From Aestuariibaculum lutulentum (GTDB lineage: Bacteria; Bacteroidota; Bacteroidia; Flavobacteriales; Flavobacteriaceae), in contig NZ_CP136709.1 of assembly GCF_032926325.1 (NCBI RefSeq), forward strand, positions 471,501 through 535,500: a stretch of 64,000 bases of DNA. Reading direction: 5' to 3'. Position numbers and translations under genes: made by a program. Shown piece after piece: positions 26,138 to 34,490 of the stretch. How positions within the stretch are numbered: position 1 is the first letter of the stretch; every line of letters starts with the position of its first letter. Under the pieces are notes generated by a model. The model made no database searches, was not told the origin of the DNA, and worked only from the letters and a program-made list of their open reading frames with translations.

Positions 26138-27109
26138 TTAATCTTCATTTGGATAATTCAACCTATCCATTATTACTGCTATAAGGATTACAAAACCTTT
26201 TATAATTTGCTGCCAGAACGGAGATACATTCAGCAATACCAAACCACTATTCAACACACCTATTATAAGTGCCCCCTGAACGGTTCCCATAATAGATCCG
26301 CGACCTCCGGATAAAGAAGTTCCTCCTATTACAACAGCAGCAATCGAATCTAACTCATAACTCATACCTGCATTAGGTTGGGCCGAATCTAATCTAGATG
26401 TAAGGATTATACCTCCAACAGCTGCCAAAACACCTGCTATCGCATATACCCAAATCTTAACACGATTGATATTTATACCTGATAAGCGTGCTGCACTTTC
26501 ATTACCTCCAATGGCGTAAATATGTCTCCCGAATTTGGTCTTCCTCGTTACAATTACAGCAATAACAACCACCAGAATCGTAATCCACACTGGCATGGGA
26601 ATACCTAAAAACCATCCGGTTCCTATAAAAGAAAAATTATGACCAAATCCAGTTATAGGAAACCCTCCCGTCCATAACATTGTGGCTCCCCGGGCAATGG
26701 TAAGCATCGCTAAAGTAGCTACAAATGGAGGCACTTTAAATTTCGTAATCATCCAGCCATTAAACAGTCCAAGGCTTCCTCCCGTAATAACACCAGCCAG
26801 AATAGTTCCAAAAAGGGTAAAACCTATGTAGGCATTTAAAACTGGTATTTCAAGTCCATATTTTAAAACACCTGCGGCTATTGCGCCACTGAAAGCTAAT
26901 ATGGAGCCAACAGAAAGGTCGATACCTTTGGTTAAAATAACGAGTGTCATCCCTACGGAGATGCATACATTAATGGAAATTTGTCGTGCTATATTCCATC
27001 CATTCTCTAAGGTGAAAAACTTATCGGATAAAATTGTTAATACAATGCATAATACTAAAAGTGCAATGATTGACTGAAATCGTACTAAAGTAGATTTAAC
27101 ATTGGCCAT
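26138..27109 (-). CDS. ABC sugar importer permease, RbsC type
   Basis: 323 residues with about eight to ten membrane helices. The family motifs ITKGIDLSVGSILAFSGAIAAG and GGNESAARLSGININRVKIWVYAIAGVLAAVGGII belong to the ribose/xylose/galactose permeases, and the end ALIIGVLNSGLVLLN is typical. It should pair with the ATPase and binding protein of the same operon to carry a monosaccharide across the inner membrane. It lies 39 bp after the ATPase gene. Confidence 0.93.
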   Translation of the reverse strand: MANVKSTLVRFQSIIALLVLCIVLTILSDKFFTLENGWNIARQISINVCISVGMTLVILTKGIDLSVGSILAFSGAIAAGVLKYGLEIPVLNAYIGFTLFGTILAGVITGGSLGLFNGWMITKFKVPPFVATLAMLTIARGATMLWTGGFPITGFGHNFSFIGTGWFLGIPMPVWITILVVVIAVIVTRKTKFGRHIYAIGGNESAARLSGININRVKIWVYAIAGVLAAVGGIILTSRLDSAQPNAGMSYELDSIAAVVIGGTSLSGGRGSIMGTVQGALIIGVLNSGLVLLNVSPFWQQIIKGFVILIAVIMDRLNYPNED

Positions 27110-27148
27110 AATATCTTGTAATCTTATTTATATTATTTAAAAAATTCT

Positions 27149-28669
27149 TTATGATGTGGCAGCAGACATGATTGATTCTTCACTTGCTGTTTGCTGATTA
27201 AAACTACCGGAAATTCGGGTTTGACTTAACACCAGTATACGATCTGCTATTGCCATAATTTCAGGTAATTCTGAAGAAACAACCACGATACCTAATCCTT
27301 CCTTAGCCAGTTTATTTATTAAATGATAAATTTCATTTTTAGCATTAACATCAATCCCTCTTGTTGGTTCATCGAGAAACAACACTTTGGGCTTTGTTGC
27401 CAGCCATTTAGATAAAACTACTTTTTGCTGATTTCCTCCACTTAAATTTTTAGCCAGTTGTTTCTCAGAAGGCGTTTTTATTTTTAATGCTGTTATATAT
27501 TTTAGTGAAAGTGCAGCCTCGAGAATAGTGCTTAAAAACCCTTTCTTTACAACCTTATCAATACTAGCCATACTAATATTTTTACATATAGGCATTTGTA
27601 AAACCAAACCATCTTCTTTTCGATCTTCGGGAACCAAAGCTATACCGTATTTTATAGCATCAATTACAGAAGTAATTTTAACCTGTTTTCCTTCAATAAA
27701 AACAGCGCCAGACATATGTTTGTAATGTAATCCAAAAATAGTTTCCAAAAGTTCGGTGCGCCCTGCACCCATCAAACCAAAAATGCCCAGCACCTCACCT
27801 TTCTTCACATTGAAACTTACATCTTTAATTAAAAAGGTAGATTTATCATTTACTCGCGGAAGACTAATATTTTCCACCCTTAAAACCTCCTCACCTAAAA
27901 CCACATCGTCCTTTTGGAATTTATTATCAATATCTCTTCCAACCATTAAACGAATAAGATCGTCTCTTTTTGTGTTTGTAACATCTTCAATCGTACCCAC
28001 CGATTTACCATCTCTCAAACCTGTAAACCGATCTGCTATGGCAAATAGTTTATCTAACTTATGTGAAATATAAAGAATGGATACATTATGATCTTTTAGC
28101 GTACCGATTATCCTGAAAAGCACCTCTATTTCTGAATCTGAAATCGCCGAAGTCGGCTCGTCCATTATCAACACTTTAGCTTCTTCTAAAAGTGCTTTAG
28201 CTATTTCTACGAGCTGCTGCTCTCCTACTCTTAATTTAGAAACCCGAGTTTTAGGATTTAATTGACAATCTAAGCGCAACAGCAGTTCCTTGGTTTTGCT
28301 TATCATGGTTTTGGTGTCCAGCATTCCAAAACGATCTTGTAATTCCCTTCCTAAAAAAATATTCTCGTAAATAGATAGGTAAGGAATCAAGTTGAGTTCC
28401 TGATGAATAATGGCAATGCCACTCTTCATGGCTTCTTTAGGATTACTAAAATTCACAATCTCACCATTTAAAATAAGTTCCCCTTCATAATCTGGATAAA
28501 CACCAGATAGAATTTTCATTAAAGTAGATTTACCTGCTCCATTTTCACCTACAATAACATTTACCTTTCCAGTATGTACATTCAGGTTTACGTTATCTAA
28601 TGCAGTAATACCTCCAAACTTTTTGGTAATGTTTTTAGCTTGAAGCAAAATATCTGGTTGATTCTTCAA
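27149..28669 (-). CDS. ABC sugar importer ATPase, RbsA type (two fused ATPase domains)
   Basis: 506 residues. The first ATPase has Walker A GENGAGKST (41-49), signature LRVGEQQLVEIAKAL and Walker B VLIMDEPTSAI. The second has a degenerate P-loop GLMGAGRTELLE and signature LSGGNQQKVVLSKWL with VLFLDEPTRGID. This is the CUT2-family layout, with two ATPase domains in one chain. Only 2 bp separate it from the DUF2291 gene. Confidence 0.95.
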   Translation of the reverse strand: MKNQPDILLQAKNITKKFGGITALDNVNLNVHTGKVNVIVGENGAGKSTLMKILSGVYPDYEGELILNGEIVNFSNPKEAMKSGIAIIHQELNLIPYLSIYENIFLGRELQDRFGMLDTKTMISKTKELLLRLDCQLNPKTRVSKLRVGEQQLVEIAKALLEEAKVLIMDEPTSAISDSEIEVLFRIIGTLKDHNVSILYISHKLDKLFAIADRFTGLRDGKSVGTIEDVTNTKRDDLIRLMVGRDIDNKFQKDDVVLGEEVLRVENISLPRVNDKSTFLIKDVSFNVKKGEVLGIFGLMGAGRTELLETIFGLHYKHMSGAVFIEGKQVKITSVIDAIKYGIALVPEDRKEDGLVLQMPICKNISMASIDKVVKKGFLSTILEAALSLKYITALKIKTPSEKQLAKNLSGGNQQKVVLSKWLATKPKVLFLDEPTRGIDVNAKNEIYHLINKLAKEGLGIVVVSSELPEIMAIADRILVLSQTRISGSFNQQTASEESIMSAATS

Positions 28670-28671
28670 TG

Positions 28672-29298
28672 CTATTCGTTTTTGAATTTAACATCAATAG
28701 GAATTACTCTTAAATCATCGAGATTTACCTGTTTTACGTTCACTTTTACTGCTCCTTTAAAATGGATAGTATCTTCTATTTTTACGTTTTCTTTAAAGGG
28801 AGGAATAATATTTTCACGAACATAATTATTTAGTTCAACTGATATATTATTATAGTCCATAGTATTTTGGTAATCGCTAATATTAGCTATTTTGGTTCCT
28901 TCACGAATAGCATTTCCGAATATAAAATCGGTAGCGATTTTAACATTTTGATCTTTACCGTCAATTAATGATACTATGACATTTTCATCACCTATATAAC
29001 GAACTACGGCATCACTTTCAACAATAAAATAATAGCTATTACTGATACCTAATTTATGTCCTTGTGTTTCACAATAAGCCGTAACATCTTTTGCTAATTC
29101 ATCCAAAAACACAGCCGTTGATATGCCTTTTAGCGATTTAGCTTCCGAGGTCATAAACGCATTGGCAAAACCTTTAGCATCAAACTTAGATTTACCATGT
29201 TTTTCTTTTACTTCAGTTAAATTCTCTATGTATATCGAATTATATAACGACACACAAATTATGACACCAACAAGGATATATTTAATGACTCTTTTCAT
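28672..29298 (-). CDS. DUF2291-family exported protein of the sugar transporter
   Basis: 208 residues with a short N-terminal hydrophobic anchor (YILVGVIICVSLYNSIYI) and no lipobox. The motifs FDAKGFANAFMTSEAKSL, VIVSLIDGKDQNVKIATDFIFGNAIREGTKI and FKGAVKVNVKQVNLDDLRVIPIDVKF match DUF2291, a family often found beside Rbs-type sugar importers. Its place between ATPase and binding-protein genes with gaps of 2 and 3 bp supports a transport role. Biochemical function is unknown. Confidence 0.8.
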   Translation of the reverse strand: MKRVIKYILVGVIICVSLYNSIYIENLTEVKEKHGKSKFDAKGFANAFMTSEAKSLKGISTAVFLDELAKDVTAYCETQGHKLGISNSYYFIVESDAVVRYIGDENVIVSLIDGKDQNVKIATDFIFGNAIREGTKIANISDYQNTMDYNNISVELNNYVRENIIPPFKENVKIEDTIHFKGAVKVNVKQVNLDDLRVIPIDVKFKNE

Positions 29299-29301
29299 AG
29301 C

Positions 29302-30270
29302 TTATTCGTTTGATCCGTATGCATTAAACTGATTGATATTCTCCTGAGTAACCACCTCGACTTCAAGAGGTGTTTTGGCTCCAAAATCACGCCTACCTTT
29401 TATATACTCATCGGCTAATTCTGCTGCGGTTCTTGCCATTTGCTTGGGCGATTGCATAGCCGTTGCCATTATTCTTTTGTTGTTAATGGCATCCATAACA
29501 TCTTTAGCGCCATCAAAGCCAAAAACCATTACGCTATCAGCTTTTCCAGATGCTACTAATGCCTGATAGGCTCCCATAGCCATAGCATCATTACCACAAA
29601 ATACAGCATCAATATCTGGGTTGGATTGTAAAATAGACTCCAGCACTTCCATAGCTTTACTCCTGTCGAAGTCTGCACTTTGCTGAGCCACCATTTTTAA
29701 GTCCGGAAAATGATCGACCACACTATGAAACCCTTTAGATCGGTTCCAGGTATTATTATCTCCAACCAAACCAAGTAGTTCCACATACTTTCCTTTTTTA
29801 TGAAGCTTTCGAACAAAATACTCACCAAGCTCTACACAACCAGAAAAGTTATCAGAAATAATTTGGGAAGCTGGATCGTCTAGAGAATTCACTTCTCTGT
29901 CCATACAGAATGTAGGTACACCAGCCTGCTTAGCACGTTTAACATTGGATACCGATCCTTCTGAATCCGTAGGATTAAATAAAATGGCACTGTAACCTGC
30001 AGCAATTAAATTCTCAAAATGTTCTGCTTCTTTAGATGTATTATTCTGGGAATCGAAAATGGTAGCTTCGTAGCCTAATTCCCTTGCTCGTTCTGCAGCC
30101 GATTCTCCCAAAACGACAAACCATGGATTATTAAGCGTAGATATAACTACGGCTACTTTTTTTGCGGATTCCTTTTTATCATTATTACAAGATGTTATTA
30201 AAAATAAAAAAAGAAAAAGCAGTAAATATTTTATTGGTAGTGGTGGTATTAGTTTAGTTGGTAAAGTCAT
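29302..30270 (-). CDS. Periplasmic sugar-binding lipoprotein, RbsB type
   Basis: 322 residues. The signal ends in LFLFLITSC with lipid-acceptor Cys28, as expected for a membrane-tethered Bacteroidetes binding protein. The mature part has ribose-binding-protein motifs: VVISTLNNPWFVVLGESAAERA, AGYSAILFNPTDSEG, AVFCGNDAMAMGAYQAL and VFGFDGAKDVMDAI. It delivers a monosaccharide to the RbsAC-like transporter. The ligand cannot be assigned from sequence; surrounding enzymes argue for an unusual aldose. Confidence 0.93.
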   Translation of the reverse strand: MTLPTKLIPPLPIKYLLLFLFLFLITSCNNDKKESAKKVAVVISTLNNPWFVVLGESAAERARELGYEATIFDSQNNTSKEAEHFENLIAAGYSAILFNPTDSEGSVSNVKRAKQAGVPTFCMDREVNSLDDPASQIISDNFSGCVELGEYFVRKLHKKGKYVELLGLVGDNNTWNRSKGFHSVVDHFPDLKMVAQQSADFDRSKAMEVLESILQSNPDIDAVFCGNDAMAMGAYQALVASGKADSVMVFGFDGAKDVMDAINNKRIMATAMQSPKQMARTAAELADEYIKGRRDFGAKTPLEVEVVTQENINQFNAYGSNE

Positions 30271-30274
30271 AACA

Positions 30275-31264
30275 TCAAATTTTAAGATTCAACAAAGTTT
30301 TACAGGTTTCATACAACCCAACTTCCGAAATACCGTAGTGGTTAAATATTTCAACCTGAGAACCCGTAATAGTATATTCATCAGGAATTCCAATAATTTT
30401 AAAGGGGTTAGTAAAACCTTTTTGAAACAGATGAGAAGCACAGGCTTCTCCCAGCCCTCCATTAATCATGTGTTCTTCCACAGTAACAATTGGTGAATTA
30501 TTTGAAGCCAAATTTTCTAACAATTTAACATCTAAAGGCTTAACAGTATGCATACTAACAACCGTTGCTTTTATATTATGATCTTCCTCTAGCCTTTTGG
30601 CAGCTAGCCACGCGGGGTAAACTGTTTCTCCGGTTGCGATTAGGGTAATATCTTTACCTTCTTTTACAACGCGACCTTTCCCAAATTGAAACGTTTGATT
30701 CTCTTCGCTTAGAAAAGGCATGGCTTTTTTTCCAAACCTTAAATAAACAGGCTTATCGTGCTTAGCTGCTAACTTCACAGCTTGCTCAGTTTCAAAATTA
30801 TCAGCTGGCGCTACTATCGTTATATTGTTAATAGCTCGTAAAGCTGCAAAATCGTGTAAACTGTGATGCGTTGTTCCTAAAGCGCCATAACTTACCCCAG
30901 CACTGATTCCAACCAATGTAACGGGGTTATCAGAATAACACACATCATTTTTAATTTGTTCTAATGCCCGAGCGCTTAAAAAACACGCAGGAGATACAGC
31001 AAATGATTTTTTTCCTGCGGAAGCTAACCCAGCTGCAACTCCTACAAGATTTTGCTCTGCGATACCTACTTCTACAATTTGTTTGGGATATTTTTGAGCG
31101 AAAGGAACCAATTTACCAGACCCTCGGGAATCACTGGTTACAGCTATAATATCCTTATCGGTTTCTGCTAAAGCCTGAAGTGTTTCAGAAAACACAATCT
31201 GATTAGCCTCACCCATTTTTAAATATTTATCTTCTATTTTATCTAGCTCCATTATCTTATTCAA
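30275..31264 (-). CDS. Transketolase, C-terminal subunit
   Basis: 329 residues covering the pyrimidine-binding and C-terminal domains. AVTSDSRGSGKLVPFAQKYPKQIVEVGIAEQNLVGVAAGLA carries the catalytic Glu (IAEQN) that activates thiamine diphosphate, and TVVSMHTVKPLD and VTVEEHMINGGLGEA mark the C-terminal domain. It works with the separately encoded N-terminal subunit, whose gene it overlaps by 8 bp. In central metabolism transketolase is usually one chain; a dedicated split pair in a sugar operon suggests a special ketose-phosphate substrate. Confidence 0.93.
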   Translation of the reverse strand: MNKIMELDKIEDKYLKMGEANQIVFSETLQALAETDKDIIAVTSDSRGSGKLVPFAQKYPKQIVEVGIAEQNLVGVAAGLASAGKKSFAVSPACFLSARALEQIKNDVCYSDNPVTLVGISAGVSYGALGTTHHSLHDFAALRAINNITIVAPADNFETEQAVKLAAKHDKPVYLRFGKKAMPFLSEENQTFQFGKGRVVKEGKDITLIATGETVYPAWLAAKRLEEDHNIKATVVSMHTVKPLDVKLLENLASNNSPIVTVEEHMINGGLGEACASHLFQKGFTNPFKIIGIPDEYTITGSQVEIFNHYGISEVGLYETCKTLLNLKI

Positions 31265-32087
31265 TTAATGCTTCCGCCTGATTTAGTTCACTTAAAGCCA
31301 ATTCGTATTGTTCCGGACTAGGCACACCGTGATGCCATTTTATATTTCTTTCCATATAACTCACCCCTTTTCCTTTAATGGTATGAGCAATAATAAAATT
31401 AGGCTTACCTGCTTCAAACGGCCCGTTATTTAAGGCGTTCTCTAAATCTTCTAAATTATGTCCGTCAACTTCTTTTACTGCCCAACCAAAAGTTTCTAAC
31501 TTTTCCCGAACGGAATCGGTGTTCATCACATCTTTATTGTCTCCGGTGATTTGTTGTTTATTATAATCGAGAATCGCATACAGATTATCCAATTTATAAT
31601 GTGAAGCCGACAAAAAAGCTTCCCAATTAGAGCCCTCTGGTAATTCACCATCACCTAACAATGTAAAAATCCGGTGTGATTTATTATCTAATTTTGCTGC
31701 TATAGCTTCTCCTACACAAATAGGCAATCCGTGCCCTAATGCCCCGGTATTCTGCTCAACACCGTTTACTTTTTTTGTAGGGTGTCCTATATAATGGGAT
31801 TGATAACGGCATAAGGTCTCTAAATCTGATTCAGGAAAAAATCCGCGATCTGCCAAAGTCACAAACAAAGCTTCTACGCAATGGCCTTTACTTTGTACAT
31901 AGCGGTCTCTATTCGGGTTCTTAAAATTATTAGGGTCTACATTTAACACACGATTATACAACACATTCAACGTATCGACACAAGAAAGACTCCCTCCTGT
32001 ATGCCCAGCCTTCGCATGGTATATATATTTAAGAAGGTTCTTCCGTAGATAAACTGACTTCAATTTCATTTCTTTGTTTGTCATCAT
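31257..32087 (-). CDS. Transketolase, N-terminal (thiamine diphosphate) subunit
   Basis: 276 residues from the ATG at 32087, right after another minus-strand gene. A longer frame to 32189 would overlap the isomerase by 80 bases and is rejected; ATGs at 32084 and 32069 are also possible. HAKAGHTGGSLSCVD, SKGHCVEAL, TGALGHGLPICVGEA and the cofactor motif GDGELPEGSNWEA with DYNKQQ are transketolase features. It pairs with the C-terminal subunit. Confidence 0.92.
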   Translation of the reverse strand: MMTNKEMKLKSVYLRKNLLKYIYHAKAGHTGGSLSCVDTLNVLYNRVLNVDPNNFKNPNRDRYVQSKGHCVEALFVTLADRGFFPESDLETLCRYQSHYIGHPTKKVNGVEQNTGALGHGLPICVGEAIAAKLDNKSHRIFTLLGDGELPEGSNWEAFLSASHYKLDNLYAILDYNKQQITGDNKDVMNTDSVREKLETFGWAVKEVDGHNLEDLENALNNGPFEAGKPNFIIAHTIKGKGVSYMERNIKWHHGVPSPEQYELALSELNQAEALIE

Positions 32088-32109
32088 CTCTCTAATTTGA
32101 AGTTTAATA

Positions 32110-33525
32110 TTATCCCTTGTGATTGTAGACTTCCCACCCCATATAATTCCCCAGAGCTTCCTCCAGAATTGAAGCTGTTTTAGAAGCATTCATAACCACA
32201 TGATGCTCAAAACCATTTCTGCATATGTGATGCATTAATCCGTTTAAATCACCTATCTGAGCAACGGCTCTATTTCCAAAGGTGTTTAGAGGATCGTTGG
32301 TAAGTTCCCCTTCTCCAACATAGGCTTTTATTATTCCTTTAGGATCGTCTGTACTAATTCTTCCGAAGGTAAGCGGCATGGCCGGAGTTCTTCCGTCTAA
32401 TGCTCCATAGGTATTTTCCACTCCAATACTGGTACCCAAAATAGGCGCATTACTGATCTCTATGTCTGGTAAAAATGATTTTGCCCAGTTTCCACAATGA
32501 AATAAAACACACTTATTTTCATCATCGGCATAATTATTATTCCAATCTACCAAAGCACTTGGTGAACCTGATGCCAATTGCATGGCGTACATACTTAAAG
32601 TTCCTGTAACATCAACTTCACAGGCCGAAGGCAACATGTTTTCAGACATAATACTCATACTTGTACACACATTACATCCGTAATTTTGCTGTAGTGACGT
32701 CCAACACTGAATGGCTGTAGCATCCAAGGCATATTCTTCTACATACTCATTTAAAACCACATCCAGTTTAGCGATTTGAATCATAGCCTCATCCGGAGTT
32801 TCCCCCTTAGGGGCATAAGCATTTATAGTTTCTAAATGCTGCTTGACAGGTTTATCATCTTTGGTCAACTTATTGGCCCTACCTAAAATTTCTGAAAGAT
32901 CGGCAGTAACCACTGTAATACCATTTCTTTGTAAAATCTTTTCTGAAAAGCGTACCGTATTAAAAGCTCCAGGTCTGGCTCCAATAGCTCCAATACGAAT
33001 ATTTTTCATCCCCTTTACCACGCGGCATACCGCTAAAAAGTCTTTTAAATCGTTCTGAAATGGTTTCTCTGACGGGAAAGACACATGCTGACTTGTTAAC
33101 GAGTATTTAATACCGTATTGATACAGGTTATTACAAACTGATATTTTACCACACCAAGAATCTCGTCTGTTAGCAACATTCATTTTAGATAATTCATCCG
33201 GATAGGCCTGGACAAGAACTGGCACGTTTAAATTTGCAAGTTTCAATGTATCGGCCACTCCTCGTTCATCCCCAAAATTTGGAAGCAACACCAGTACTCC
33301 TGCTATTTCTTCATTGTATTTTTTAAAGAGGTCTGCGCATTTCTGAGAATCTTTGTAAGTTTCTACACCTCCTAATTTAGTATCTGTAGTTTCTAATAAA
33401 ATAGGTTTTATACTTAGCTCTGAAAGAACATTAATAATTTCTGTTCTAGCTTTTTCTACTAAACTATCAGGAAAAAAATCCCTATTACCTATAATTACCC
33501 CTAGGCTTAATAATTGTTTCGACAT
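32110..33525 (-). CDS. L-fucose/L-arabinose isomerase-family protein, first gene of the sugar operon
   Basis: 471 residues. The FucI/AraA family shows in GVLVLLPNFGDERGVADTLK, IGAIGARPGAFNTVRF, CEVDVTGTLSMYAMQLASGSP (metal-ligand Glu), LVDWNNNY (Asp) and VLFHCGNWAKSF. Such enzymes interconvert aldoses and ketoses with Mn2+. The substrate is unknown. Coupled with an FGGY kinase and transketolase pair it would make a ketose for phosphorylation and cleavage. The operon promoter lies about 160 bp upstream. Confidence 0.85.
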   Translation of the reverse strand: MSKQLLSLGVIIGNRDFFPDSLVEKARTEIINVLSELSIKPILLETTDTKLGGVETYKDSQKCADLFKKYNEEIAGVLVLLPNFGDERGVADTLKLANLNVPVLVQAYPDELSKMNVANRRDSWCGKISVCNNLYQYGIKYSLTSQHVSFPSEKPFQNDLKDFLAVCRVVKGMKNIRIGAIGARPGAFNTVRFSEKILQRNGITVVTADLSEILGRANKLTKDDKPVKQHLETINAYAPKGETPDEAMIQIAKLDVVLNEYVEEYALDATAIQCWTSLQQNYGCNVCTSMSIMSENMLPSACEVDVTGTLSMYAMQLASGSPSALVDWNNNYADDENKCVLFHCGNWAKSFLPDIEISNAPILGTSIGVENTYGALDGRTPAMPLTFGRISTDDPKGIIKAYVGEGELTNDPLNTFGNRAVAQIGDLNGLMHHICRNGFEHHVVMNASKTASILEEALGNYMGWEVYNHKG

Positions 33526-33685
33526 GCTTATTTGTAAGTTTGTTGGCTCTAATATTTACATTTTAATAATAAAATACTGTTAATTTTAAACGATGGTCAA
33601 TTTTATAAAAATTTAATTGCGATAATTTCAAAATAAAACAAACACATTTAACATCTACTAAATTTACAAAAGTTCATCAAGCAAT

Positions 33686-33718
33686 CAAACATATCTGCTT
33701 ATCAACACACGAAACAAA
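33686..33718 (-). promoter_or_regulatory. Promoter of the isomerase-transketolase-ABC operon
   Basis: On the minus strand TTTG (33718-33715) and TATGTTTG (33693-33686), 21 bases apart, match the Bacteroidetes promoter form. It would give a leader of about 155 bases. ACGAAA/TTTCGT arms at 33709-33714 and 33732-33737 lie over and upstream of the -33 element and could be a control site (weak). Confidence 0.5.
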
Positions 33719-33778
33719 CAATAACCAACACTTTCGTTATCTTTATTGACAAATAGAAGTTTTTTAGTTTAAAATAAA

Positions 33779-34411
33779 ATGAATAAATATCAGGAGACAT
33801 TTAACACCTGGAATAGCATAGCCAACCGCTATGAGGAAGCGTTTTTTGACCTGCATTTATATAACGACACTTACGATTTCTTTTTAGACAATCTTCCAGA
33901 TAAAGAATCAAAAATTTTAGATGTGGGCTGCGGACCTGGAAATATTACGAACTACCTGTTAAACAAAAGTCCAAACCTAAAAATTAAAGGCATAGATATT
34001 TCAAAAAACATGATTGCTTTAGCTCAAAAGAATAACAAATCAGCTGAATTTAAAATCATGGACATTAGAAATTTAGATTCACTACAAGATAGCTTCGACG
34101 GTATTATTTGCGGTTTTTGTCTCCCTTATTTATCTAAAAAAGACTACTCCAAACTCATTTCAGACTGTAATCTATTACTAAATAAAAACGGCATTCTATA
34201 TCTAAGTTTTGTTGAAGGTGACACCAAAAATTCAGGATATATTTCCGGAAGTACAGGAGACCGTATGTATTTCTATTATCACAACCTAAAAGACCTTAAA
34301 AACGAATTAACTATTCACGGTTTTGAATCTCCTAAACTTATTTTAAAATCTTACGCAAAAAGAAATGGATCTGAAGAAACCCACAGTATTTTAATAAGCA
34401 GAAAAAAATAA
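33779..34411 (+). CDS. Class I SAM-dependent methyltransferase
   Basis: 210 residues. ILDVGCGPGNITNYLL is the SAM-binding motif I, followed by IKGIDISKNMIALAQKN, AEFKIMDIRNLDSL and DGIICGFCLPYL. A C-terminal barrel-like part ends in ILISRKK. The substrate is not evident. It is divergent from the isomerase gene. Confidence 0.9.
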   Translation: MNKYQETFNTWNSIANRYEEAFFDLHLYNDTYDFFLDNLPDKESKILDVGCGPGNITNYLLNKSPNLKIKGIDISKNMIALAQKNNKSAEFKIMDIRNLDSLQDSFDGIICGFCLPYLSKKDYSKLISDCNLLLNKNGILYLSFVEGDTKNSGYISGSTGDRMYFYYHNLKDLKNELTIHGFESPKLILKSYAKRNGSEETHSILISRKK

Positions 34412-34438
34412 TTCCCTAAAGTAGTTGTGAAGTAAAAC

Positions 34439-34465
34439 AAAAAAAGGTCCGTTAAAACGGACCTT
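34439..34465 (-). terminator. Terminator of the glmM transcript
   Basis: Ten-base perfect arms AAGGTCCGTT and AACGGACCTT with a 2-base centre, followed on the minus strand by seven T. It also lies after the convergent methyltransferase gene, but has no T run in that direction. Confidence 0.8.
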
Positions 34466-34490
34466 AAATTAATAACATTTAATAAAGACT

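Noticed and set aside
31257..32189. Longer start for the transketolase N-terminal subunit
   Set aside because: It would overlap the isomerase gene by 80 bases. The first 34 residues are not transketolase-like, whereas the ATG at 32087 gives a natural gap of 22 bases.
24619..33525. Sulfoquinovose (sulfo-transketolase) pathway as the meaning of the sugar operon
   Set aside because: The split transketolase and isomerase would fit, but an FGGY kinase has no role there, and no sulfolactaldehyde reductase or sulfonate exporter is present.
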